Origin: an uncultured Acidaminococcus sp.
Lineage (GTDB): Bacteria > Bacillota > Negativicutes > Acidaminococcales > Acidaminococcaceae
Reading direction: 5' to 3'
Length of the DNA stretch: 16,149 nt
Assembly (NCBI GenBank): GCA_900538365.1
Contig: UPXT01000050.1
Coordinates: 1-16,149, forward strand
The notes under the pieces: generated by a model
Seen by the model: only the letters and a program-made list of their open reading frames with translations
Databases searched by the model: none
What the model was told of the DNA's origin: nothing
Shown: positions 5,723 through 12,638 of the stretch, in pieces
How the letters are laid out: every line of letters begins with the position of its first letter
Position numbering within the stretch: position 1 is the first letter of the stretch
Made by a program: the position numbers and the translations under genes

Positions 5723-6487
5723 TTATCTCAAAAACACCTCATAGACCTGTTTGCCAATGAGGAGGACCGTTACGATAAGGTAAAGGGTCCTGATAAAGCC
5801 CACGCCGCGGCTGATGGCAATCTTCGCTCCCAGATAGGCGCCAACAATCTCACAAAGGGCCATGGGAATGGCATAGATGAAATAGACCTTGCCTAAAAAG
5901 AGAAAGGCCGCAATTCCACCTAAATTGCTCGCAAGGTTCATGGCCTTGGCATTGCCGGCTGCGGTCACAAAATTGTAGCCGAAATAGAGAAAACCAAAAA
6001 TCAGGAAGGTTCCTGTTCCTGGTCCAAAAAAGCCATCATAGGCCCCCAAAAAGAGAATCATGGCAAGGATTCCCACAAGGTCCTTCCGGGAAAAGGACGC
6101 TATTTGGTCAGCACCGCCCCAATCTTTCTTGAAAAAGGTGTAGAGGGCTACAAGCACGAGGGCGGCAATGACAATATAGCGCAGGAGCAATTCCGGGAGG
6201 GAACTGGCAATCACGGCCCCAAGGGCAGAACCAATGACGGAAAGGGGCATGCAGCGCAGCATCCTGCGGTCTACGCGTCCGCTCCGCATAAAAGTGGTGA
6301 AGCTCGTAATGGCCCCGACAACGGAAGCCATTTTGTTGGAGCCTAGGGCATAAGCCATGGGAAGGCCGGTCGCCATCCAGGCCGGCAGGGTAATCAGCCC
6401 GCCGCCGCCTACAATGGCATCAATGAAGGAACCGACAAAGCCGGCGAGCATGAGGAATCCTAAATGGACCCAAGAAAATTCAATCAT
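5723..6487 (-). CDS. TSUP (TauE/SafE) family membrane transporter
   Basis: A 254-residue, very hydrophobic inner-membrane protein of the TauE/SafE (TSUP, formerly DUF81) family. It shows the two family half-repeats. The first has GFVGSFIDAIVGGGGLITLP (residues 16-35) with the Gly-rich turn and the SNKMASVVGA segment. The second has GAYDGFFGPGTGTFLIFGFL (about 148-167) and GNAKAMNLASNLGG. About seven to eight membrane segments are evident. Members move organosulfur anions, sulfite or other small organic anions; the substrate here is not readable. AAGGAG lies 8 bases upstream of the ATG, overlapping the end of the thiamine pyrophosphokinase gene, so the two are cotranscribed and probably follow gyrB in the same transcript. 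No evidence ties the transporter to thiamine. Confidence 0.9.
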   Translation of the reverse strand: MIEFSWVHLGFLMLAGFVGSFIDAIVGGGGLITLPAWMATGLPMAYALGSNKMASVVGAITSFTTFMRSGRVDRRMLRCMPLSVIGSALGAVIASSLPELLLRYIVIAALVLVALYTFFKKDWGGADQIASFSRKDLVGILAMILFLGAYDGFFGPGTGTFLIFGFLYFGYNFVTAAGNAKAMNLASNLGGIAAFLFLGKVYFIYAIPMALCEIVGAYLGAKIAISRGVGFIRTLYLIVTVLLIGKQVYEVFLR

Positions 6488-6492
6488 GGTGC

Positions 6493-7182
6493 CTACTCCT
6501 TATAGGTCAGATAAAAACCTGCAATGCCAGCATGACACGAAGCCGTGGTCTTACTTCCGGCCATTTTGTTGCTCACGGCGTAAGGATTTTCACTGGATAT
6601 CACGGCATGCTCAAGCGGCCAACGAACACCGTCAATGGAAACCTCACAGTCAGGGCTGAACGGCAGCAAACTAAGGGCCTTAGGGGCCTTCTTGACCTCA
6701 AAACACAGACAATCGCCCTTTTCCAAGAAAATAAGCAGCTCCCATTCATCAAGGAGTACGACGGGAGTCTTTGTCCTTTTCTGGTACTGGAGAAGGATCA
6801 GTAAATTGGCATAAAGGTGATCGGCTCTTCCACCCCAGATGCCGCTTGCTAGAAGCGTCCCTACAGGCGGCATTTCCTTGAGGAGCAGGGAAAGATCCGT
6901 TGCGTCCTTGTTCACCAAATAAGTCAGTACCTTGGTCCCATGCGCCTTGATTTTTTCCCAGCTTCCAGCGTGACCGCTGTCCCTGTCCCCGCAGGCAAGG
7001 ACGGGATAGAGCCCAGCCCGCACACAATAATCGGCGCCTTTATCGGCTCCATAAAGGGGCATGTCTCCCATAGCAGCACGAAGCCAATTTGGATCAGGGC
7101 CCCGACCGCCTGCAACAAGGCCGGCAAGGGGCAATTTCCCCCGCGAAAGGATCAGCTTTCCCTGCGGCAGCAGCAGCTCCAT
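6493..7182 (-). CDS. thiN: Thiamine pyrophosphokinase
   Basis: A 229-residue cytoplasmic enzyme that converts thiamine plus ATP to thiamine diphosphate, used in salvage of the vitamin. The N-terminal Rossmann-like domain has LYGADKGADYCVRAG (43-57), GDRDS (65-69; commonly GDFDS, so Phe to Arg), NKDATDLSLLL (91-101) and the hallmark GGRADHLYANLLIL (117-130). The C-terminal beta domain has SLLPFSP (171-177) and ENPYAVSNKM (198-207), which form part of the thiamine pocket. AAGGAGG lies 6 bases before the start and includes the gyrB stop codon, so translation is likely coupled to gyrB. No TPP riboswitch precedes it. Its place inside a gyrase operon is unusual. The assignment is firm; the name follows B. 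subtilis thiN. Confidence 0.9.
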   Translation of the reverse strand: MELLLPQGKLILSRGKLPLAGLVAGGRGPDPNWLRAAMGDMPLYGADKGADYCVRAGLYPVLACGDRDSGHAGSWEKIKAHGTKVLTYLVNKDATDLSLLLKEMPPVGTLLASGIWGGRADHLYANLLILLQYQKRTKTPVVLLDEWELLIFLEKGDCLCFEVKKAPKALSLLPFSPDCEVSIDGVRWPLEHAVISSENPYAVSNKMAGSKTTASCHAGIAGFYLTYKE

Positions 7183-7193
7183 GGAAATCCTCC

Positions 7194-9140
7194 TTAGAAG
7201 TCCAGATTCGTTACTTTACCGGCATTTTCCTCAATGAACTGGCGGCGCGGTTCTACTTTATCGCCCATCAGGACGGAAAATACAGAATCTGCTGAAGCGG
7301 CATCCTCCAGATGGACCTGCAGGACCGTCCGCTTGGAAGGATCCATGGTCGTTTCCCAGAGCTGTTCCGGATTCATTTCACCAAGCCCTTTATACCGCTG
7401 GACATAAGGATTGTTCTGACGGCCCACCTCATCCAGTTTCTTTTGCAGTTCATCGTCACTGTAAGCATAGGTGTGATTCTTGCCCGTACGGATGAGGTAA
7501 AGGGGCGGCTGGGCAATGAAGACATTGCCATTGCGGATGAGCGGCTGCATATAGCGGTAGAAGAACGTCAAGAGCAACGTCCTGATATGGGCCCCGTCGA
7601 CATCAGCATCGGTCATGATGATGATCTTGCCGTAACGGATCTTACTGAGATCGAATTCATCGCCAATCCCGCAGCCAAAGGCGGTGATCATGGAGCGGAT
7701 TTCATTGTTGTTCAGCATCTTGTCCAGGCGGGCCTTCTCCACATTGAGGATTTTGCCGCGCAAAGGCAGGATGGCCTGGAAGGCACGGTCACGGCCCTGC
7801 TTGGCGCTGCCGCCAGCAGAGTCCCCTTCAACGATGTAGATTTCCGTTTCTTCCGCGTTCTTACTGGAACAGTCTGCCAGTTTCCCCGGCAGGGAACTTA
7901 CTTCCAGGGCGCTCTTACGCCGCGTCAGGTCACGGGCCTTCCGGGCAGCTGCGCGGGCACGGCTCGAGAGAATGGCTTTTTCCACGATTTTCTTCGCCGT
8001 TGGTGCATTTTCCTCAAAATACTCATTGAGGGCATCGCTCACCATATTGTCAACGATTCCGCGGACTTCGCTGTTGCCAAGCTTGGTCTTTGTCTGCCCT
8101 TCAAACTGCGGTTCCCGGACTTTCAAACTAAGGACACAGGTCAAGCCTTCGCGGACGTCATCACCGGAAAGGTTTTCCTCGCTGTCCTTCAAGAGGCCAT
8201 TCTTGCGGGCATAATCGTTGATACTTCTCGTCAGGGCCTGTTTCAGACCGGCCAGATGGGTTCCGCCTTCTTCCGTATTGATGTTGTTGACGAAGGTATA
8301 GATATTTTCCGTGTAGGCATCCGTGTACTGCATGGCCACTTCCACGATGGTGTCCTGTCTTTCACCTTCGACATAGATTGGCGTATTGAAAATGGCTTCC
8401 TTGCCCTTGTTGATATATTCCACAAAGGAGATGATTCCGCCTTCGTAGTGGAAGATCTCATCGGCACCGGAACGGTCATCCTTCAGTTCAATCTTGACGC
8501 CCTTATTGAGAAAGGCCAGCTCCCGGATACGATGCTTCAGCGTTTCATAGCTGTAGACCGTTTCCGTGAAGATTGTGTCATCAGGCCAAAAATGGACGCT
8601 TGTGCCCGTATCCTTGGCATCACATTCCCCTTTGACATAAAGGGGACGAACGGTCTTGCCCTTGCTGAACTCAATCCCATAAATCTTGCCGTCTTTTTTG
8701 ACCTCGACTTCCATGCGTCGGCTCAAAGCGTTGACGCAGGAAACACCAACCCCATGAAGACCGCCGGAGACCTTATAACCGCCATCGCCAAATTTACCGC
8801 CGGCGTGCAGGATGGTCATGACAACTTCAATAGCCGGTTTGCCAATCTTATGCATTTCAACAGGGATCCCGCGCCCATTGTCGACGACGGTGATGCTGTT
8901 ATCTTCTCCGATTTCAACAAGGATATGGTCACAGTAACCGGCCAGGGCCTCATCGATGGAGTTATCGATGACTTCATAAACCAAATGATGGAGACCACGG
9001 GCGCTGATACTGCCGATATACATACTTGGCCGTTTGCGAACGGCTTCGAGGCCCTCCAGGACTTGGATCTGCTCTGCCCCGTATTCACCGTGGACGGCAA
9101 TCTCCTCTTCTATCGTTTTCTCATTATCTTTTTCAGTCAT
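7194..9140 (-). CDS. gyrB: DNA gyrase subunit B
   Basis: GyrB, the ATPase subunit of gyrase; 648 residues, typical of Firmicutes and lacking the long insert of Gram-negative GyrB. The GHKL ATPase has the catalytic Glu56 and Asn60 (EVIDNSIDEA), DNGRG (87-91) and the lid GGLHGVG (126-132). The transducer domain follows, then the TOPRIM domain with EGDSAGG (438-444), PLRGKILNVEKA (459-470) and metal-binding DADVDGAHI (511-519), and a C-terminal YKGLGEMNPEQLW block that contacts GyrA. GGGAGG lies 5 bases before the start. It is 25 bases downstream of remB and 11 bases upstream of thiN in one run of minus-strand genes. GyrB rather than ParE is indicated by the origin context and the gyrA partner. 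Confidence 0.98.
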   Translation of the reverse strand: MTEKDNEKTIEEEIAVHGEYGAEQIQVLEGLEAVRKRPSMYIGSISARGLHHLVYEVIDNSIDEALAGYCDHILVEIGEDNSITVVDNGRGIPVEMHKIGKPAIEVVMTILHAGGKFGDGGYKVSGGLHGVGVSCVNALSRRMEVEVKKDGKIYGIEFSKGKTVRPLYVKGECDAKDTGTSVHFWPDDTIFTETVYSYETLKHRIRELAFLNKGVKIELKDDRSGADEIFHYEGGIISFVEYINKGKEAIFNTPIYVEGERQDTIVEVAMQYTDAYTENIYTFVNNINTEEGGTHLAGLKQALTRSINDYARKNGLLKDSEENLSGDDVREGLTCVLSLKVREPQFEGQTKTKLGNSEVRGIVDNMVSDALNEYFEENAPTAKKIVEKAILSSRARAAARKARDLTRRKSALEVSSLPGKLADCSSKNAEETEIYIVEGDSAGGSAKQGRDRAFQAILPLRGKILNVEKARLDKMLNNNEIRSMITAFGCGIGDEFDLSKIRYGKIIIMTDADVDGAHIRTLLLTFFYRYMQPLIRNGNVFIAQPPLYLIRTGKNHTYAYSDDELQKKLDEVGRQNNPYVQRYKGLGEMNPEQLWETTMDPSKRTVLQVHLEDAASADSVFSVLMGDKVEPRRQFIEENAGKVTNLDF

Positions 9141-9165
9141 GGAAACCTCCCAAATTGTGTTTCTG

Positions 9166-9393
9166 TTAACGGTTCATGAGCGTCTTGCTCGAAATACCGG
9201 AAAGGATGATCTTATCGCTCGTAACAATGCAGCTCGCCGGCGGATAGGCATCGGTCAGATCAAGGACCTTGGACGTACCCAGCTGCGGTTTCAAAAACAG
9301 CCGATAAAGATTCGTCCGCTTGTTGCGAATATCAAAGATGCCGATGATCTCGCTATTTTTTATGATGTAGTTGTTTCCCAGATGCAGGTACAT
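9166..9393 (-). CDS. remB: RemB-like DUF370 regulator (YaaB)
   Basis: A 75-residue protein matching the B. subtilis YaaB/RemB family, which sits in the same recF-to-gyrB position there and promotes matrix gene expression. RemA of this family forms DNA-binding rings. The N terminus MYLHLGNNYIIKNSEIIGIF is the family signature, with a C-terminal strand segment (SCIVTSDKIILSGISSKTL). I start at 9393 because it gives the family's normal N terminus; AAAGGAG lies 11 bases upstream. A longer frame from 9441 would add 16 residues not found in the family. The 5' end overlaps the DUF721 gene by 41 bases in another frame, implying translational coupling. Whether it controls matrix genes here is unknown. 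Confidence 0.85.
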   Translation of the reverse strand: MYLHLGNNYIIKNSEIIGIFDIRNKRTNLYRLFLKPQLGTSKVLDLTDAYPPASCIVTSDKIILSGISSKTLMNR

Positions 9394-10102
9394 AGGTCCG
9401 GCGGCTCCTTTCTTTTTCGATGATGGCGTCGATCCGTTCATCTGACAGTTGTTCCGGGGAAAGGGAACGAGTCAGCATGACGGCAAAAGCCTTATCAACG
9501 GACTTGGCATGGGGATCCAGGGCCTTTCCCATGGCCCATTCCCCCAAAAGGGCTTTAACGTCAGTAAATGTCATTTTATCACACTCAACGGTATGGCGAC
9601 AATCTTCATAGGAAATCCAAGGCGTTTTTTTAAGAACCTGATGGATCTTTTGACGGGTCGCTTCGTCCCTTTTGCGCCGGCAGGCACTGCAGATGGTTTC
9701 GCCTTCTATCAAAGGCACACCGCAGCAGGGACAGCGATGCTTCTCGTCAAGACGGGGCATGAAGGGCCGCTCATCGTCCTTTGCTTCTGGGGCTTCTTCC
9801 AACACTCCATGGAATATCTTCAGGGTCTTCACAGAAACCAGACGGCGTCCATTTTTTCGTGGCAGGGCCTTGCCAATCGCAGCAAGCAGCTTGCCCTGCA
9901 TAGTCAGGAAATTGTGGGACCAACTTGGATTATCCGTGTGGATGAACAATATTCCGTGCTGAAGGCGGTAGGGCTGGGAATGACGGGCTGCCGCCTCCCC
10001 AACAATCAAAGCCCAGTCTTTTCGAAGACGGTAAAGAACATATTTTTCCTTGGCAAGATCCGTCTTGAGCGCGGCCATGACCAAACAATCAATGTCCTTC
10101 AT
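9353..10102 (-). CDS. DUF721 (DciA-like) protein with zinc ribbon
   Basis: A 249-residue protein with an N-terminal DUF721 domain (about 13-80): LYRLRKDWALIVGEAAARHS followed by a strand-turn-strand with HGILFIHTDNPSWSHNFLTM (49-68) and KLLAAIGKAL. This matches DciA, which in many bacteria helps load the replicative helicase DnaB. A zinc ribbon follows (C124-x2-C127 and C138-x2-C141), then a Lys/Arg-rich helical region ending near 249, longer than simple DUF721 proteins. The start at 10102 is chosen because GGAGG lies 9 bases upstream; it overlaps recF by 14 bases. An ATG at 10108 is only 3 bases from the ribosome site. The position between recF and gyrB is typical and supports a role in replication. 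Helicase loading is inferred from the family. Confidence 0.8.
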   Translation of the reverse strand: MKDIDCLVMAALKTDLAKEKYVLYRLRKDWALIVGEAAARHSQPYRLQHGILFIHTDNPSWSHNFLTMQGKLLAAIGKALPRKNGRRLVSVKTLKIFHGVLEEAPEAKDDERPFMPRLDEKHRCPCCGVPLIEGETICSACRRKRDEATRQKIHQVLKKTPWISYEDCRHTVECDKMTFTDVKALLGEWAMGKALDPHAKSVDKAFAVMLTRSLSPEQLSDERIDAIIEKERSRRTYVPASGKQLHHKK

Positions 10103-11237
10103 GATCATCTGCCTCCACCCAACCGGAACGAACTTCGTAAAAGACCGCATCCCCACTGGAGCGTGCCAAGGCGCGGTCATTGACCGTCAGAAGGGTCTGC
10201 ACCTTGCCGCCCATGCCATCAAGGAGCATGCGGCGGCGCCCTTCATCAAGCTCACTGAGCACATCGTCAAGAAGCAGGACAGGATACTCCTCCTTGCTGT
10301 GATAAATGAATTCCAGTTCCGAAAGTTTAAGGGCCAGGGCCGCTGTCCGCTGCTGACCTTGGGACCCGAAGGAACGCAGGGGCCGGCCTTCCTGCAGGAT
10401 TTCAAGATCATCCCGATGCGGTCCCATGCTGGTATATCCCCTCACATAATCAAGCCGATGCCGCTTTTTCAGTTCTTCTTGGTAAAATGCCTGCCACTCA
10501 GAAAGGGAAAGCCCCTTAGGGGGAATCCCTTCCCCGTCCGACCGTTTCTGCTGATAGGATAGGGTCATCTTCTCACGATCCTGGGTAATGGTTCCATAGA
10601 CAAGCCCTGCAGCCCGTTCGATTTCTTCCATGGCTTTCAGCCGTTCAAAGATGATGACCGCGGCACTGCGGGAAAGCGCTTCATCCCATACAAGAAGCTG
10701 ACCTTCATCCATTTTTTCCTGGTCGCGGCATTGGCGCAGGAAACGATTGCGCTGCTGCAGGACTCGATTGTAGTTTTGCAGGGCTTCATAGTAAAACCGG
10801 CTGGTCTGGGCAATTTCCATATCAAGGAAACGCCGCCGAAGGGAGGGATCCCCCTTGACAAGCTGCAGATCATCCGGCGTAAAAAGGACCAGGTTCAGTG
10901 AACCATAGTGTTCCTTGGGAGAAATGGGCGTGCCATTTCGCTGAGCCTGTTTGCGGGCTCTCTTCCCTTCCTGGGTTCGCTTGACAAGGAGCTGATTTTC
11001 CCCATAGCGGTCACAGAAAGTCACTTCGGCCGCACAGTCTGTCTCACCAAATTGCACCAGCTCTTCATCATGCCGGCTGCGAAACGAAAATCCCATTGCC
11101 GCATAATAGAGCCCCTCTAGGAGATTGGTCTTCCCTTGGGCGTTGCAGCCATAGATGACTGTCAAGTCATGGGATAGGTTCAGCGTAAGGTCCCCATAAT
11201 TGCGAAAATGATGGAGGCGCAGTGACGAGAGTCTCAT
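10089..11237 (-). CDS. recF: DNA replication and repair protein RecF
   Basis: RecF, an SMC-like ATPase that acts with RecO and RecR to load RecA at gaps and helps restart replication. The 382 residues include the N-terminal LRLHHFRNYGDLTL (6-19), Walker A GCNAQGKT (30-37), the ABC-type signature SFGSQGQQRTAALALKLSE near 300, and Walker B YPVLLLDDVLSELD near 328. The ATG at 11237 lies 5 bases beyond the dnaN stop codon and has no Shine-Dalgarno sequence; coupling to dnaN translation is the simplest explanation. The S4-like yaaA gene that separates dnaN and recF in B. subtilis is absent. recF overlaps the next gene by 14 bases. Confidence 0.97.
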   Translation of the reverse strand: MRLSSLRLHHFRNYGDLTLNLSHDLTVIYGCNAQGKTNLLEGLYYAAMGFSFRSRHDEELVQFGETDCAAEVTFCDRYGENQLLVKRTQEGKRARKQAQRNGTPISPKEHYGSLNLVLFTPDDLQLVKGDPSLRRRFLDMEIAQTSRFYYEALQNYNRVLQQRNRFLRQCRDQEKMDEGQLLVWDEALSRSAAVIIFERLKAMEEIERAAGLVYGTITQDREKMTLSYQQKRSDGEGIPPKGLSLSEWQAFYQEELKKRHRLDYVRGYTSMGPHRDDLEILQEGRPLRSFGSQGQQRTAALALKLSELEFIYHSKEEYPVLLLDDVLSELDEGRRRMLLDGMGGKVQTLLTVNDRALARSSGDAVFYEVRSGWVEADDHEGH

Positions 11238-11242
11238 GCTGC

Positions 11243-12361
11243 TTAGAAAATTACGCGCACAGGCGTAATGATATAGGTGTAGGAAGGATCATCAACGGGC
11301 ATCATACGGGCAGGCGAAAGGGAGGAATTGGTTTCAAGGACCACTTGGTCACTGGAAATATTCTTGCAGAAATCCATCAGATACTTGGAGTTAAAGGCAA
11401 TATTGAGTGGCAGTTCCTCTCCTGTCGTTACCCCTTCCATGATTTCCATTCCTTGACCGCGGTCACTGGCTGCACTGGAAAGGACCACCCGCTCGGCTTC
11501 GATGTTGAGACGGATGATGTTATATTCCCCCTGCGCAAAAAGGGAAACTCGCTGAATGGCCCGTTCCAGATCCTGACGATTGAGGACCGTTCGGTTCTTG
11601 AAAGACGGCGGAATCGGTCTTGAATAATCAGGGAAGGTCCCTTCGATGAGACTTGAGACAAGGCTGAGGCTTCCCATACGGACCAAGATCTTGCTGTCTT
11701 TTTGGATGATGGCCACATCTTCCGGCAGCTCCCCAGTCAAGTTGTTGGCGATTTCCTTAAGGACGCGGGCAGGAATGAGCAGGGAATATTCGCTGTCATC
11801 CGCCGTTTCTGCCTCACTAGACTTGATGGCCAGACGATGGGTATTGGTCCCGACACAAGTGATATGCTGCCCTTTTTTCTCCATGAATACGCCTGTAAAA
11901 AGCGGCCGCGATTCATCAGCAGAACAGGCATAGACGGTTTGACGGATGAGCTGTCCCAGCACATCTTCGGGCAGTGTCAGGATCCGTTCTCCTTCAAACT
12001 CAGGAAAAGCCGGATAATCTTCACTTCCAATCAGGGGAATATGATAGGTGCCCGTTTCGCTGGTAAGCGTCAGTTCCTGGGGCTCTTCTTTTTGGGTCAA
12101 GGTGAGAATGTCCGTAGAAAACTTGGCCAAAAGATCCCCTAAGGACTGTGCAGGAACAAGGATGCTCCCGTCTTCACTGCCATTGACTTCCAAGACTTTC
12201 TTCATGCTGAAGTTGACATCCATAGCCACAAGTTCCAAGACATTGCCGCTAAGGCTCATATGGATCCCAGAAAAAATGGGGGCGTTGGGGCTTGAGGAAA
12301 TCGCTTTTTTTACGGTATTGACAGCTTTGGCAAGCTGGGCACTTTCACAGGAAAACTGCAT
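11243..12361 (-). CDS. dnaN: DNA polymerase III beta subunit (sliding clamp)
   Basis: DnaN dimerises into the ring that tethers DNA polymerase III and other enzymes to DNA. The 372 residues split into three similar clamp domains (about 1-120, 121-245, 246-372). Recognisable stretches are MQFSCESAQLAKAVNTVKKA at the N terminus, EFEGERILTLPEDVLGQLIR at the second domain, SLIEGTFPDYSRPIP in the second-third junction, FNSKYLMDFCKNI in the third, and a C terminus YTYIITPVRVIF close to the usual PMR ending. AAAGGAGG lies 7 bases before the start. The upstream gap contains the likely DnaA-trio and a small AT-rich element, so initiation at oriC happens within about 60 bp of this gene. Confidence 0.98.
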   Translation of the reverse strand: MQFSCESAQLAKAVNTVKKAISSSPNAPIFSGIHMSLSGNVLELVAMDVNFSMKKVLEVNGSEDGSILVPAQSLGDLLAKFSTDILTLTQKEEPQELTLTSETGTYHIPLIGSEDYPAFPEFEGERILTLPEDVLGQLIRQTVYACSADESRPLFTGVFMEKKGQHITCVGTNTHRLAIKSSEAETADDSEYSLLIPARVLKEIANNLTGELPEDVAIIQKDSKILVRMGSLSLVSSLIEGTFPDYSRPIPPSFKNRTVLNRQDLERAIQRVSLFAQGEYNIIRLNIEAERVVLSSAASDRGQGMEIMEGVTTGEELPLNIAFNSKYLMDFCKNISSDQVVLETNSSLSPARMMPVDDPSYTYIITPVRVIF

Positions 12362-12386
12362 GAGAAAACCTCCTTTAGATGAGAAC

Positions 12387-12612
12387 TCTAAAATATTAAA
12401 AGATAGCCGCCTTAGTAGTAGGGGCTGTGAATTTGTTCAAAAATCCTGAAATCCTTGATGGGGCCTTATATTTCGTTGTTGATAAAGGTGTGGGAAAGTT
12501 GTTGATGGCTATCCACAAGTCCACAGGATTTTGGGGAAAAGAAGTTATGAACAGATTCATCCACAGTTTTTCCACAAAGTTATCCACGTCCTGTGCATAA
12601 TTCTGTGGATGA
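12387..12612. promoter_or_regulatory. oriC: oriC, dnaA-dnaN segment with DnaA boxes and unwinding element
   Basis: From the dnaA side this gap holds six one-mismatch DnaA boxes: 12604-12612 (reverse TCATCCACA), 12592-12600 (reverse TTATGCACA), 12580-12588 (TTATCCACG), 12568-12576 (TTTTCCACA), 12557-12565 (TCATCCACA) and 12509-12517 (CTATCCACA). Then come a degenerate box at 12425-12433, a GGGG tract, TAGTAGTAG (12413-12421) and an AT-rich stretch (12389-12405) abutting the dnaN ribosome site. This order matches the B. subtilis unwinding region (boxes, GC tract, DnaA-trios, AT-rich DNA, dnaN). No perfect TTATCCACA is present. oriC by context is firm; the exact melting site is inference. Confidence 0.85.
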
Positions 12613-12638
12613 CTATTAATTGAAGGAAATTAAAACAA

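Noticed and set aside
7183..7196. TPP riboswitch ahead of thiN
   Set aside because: Only a 11-base gap separates gyrB and thiN, too short for a riboswitch.
7311..9179. 622-residue open frame on the plus strand opposite gyrB
   Set aside because: Antisense shadow of gyrB, a known artefact of high-quality coding sequence; no promoter, ribosome site or domain.
9394..9441. Upstream start for remB giving 16 extra residues
   Set aside because: The extension lies inside the DUF721 gene, is absent from the family, and the start at 9393 gives the conserved MYLHLG N terminus.
12396..12587. 63-residue minus-strand open frame between dnaA and dnaN
   Set aside because: It spans the DnaA boxes and unwinding element, with no ribosome site.
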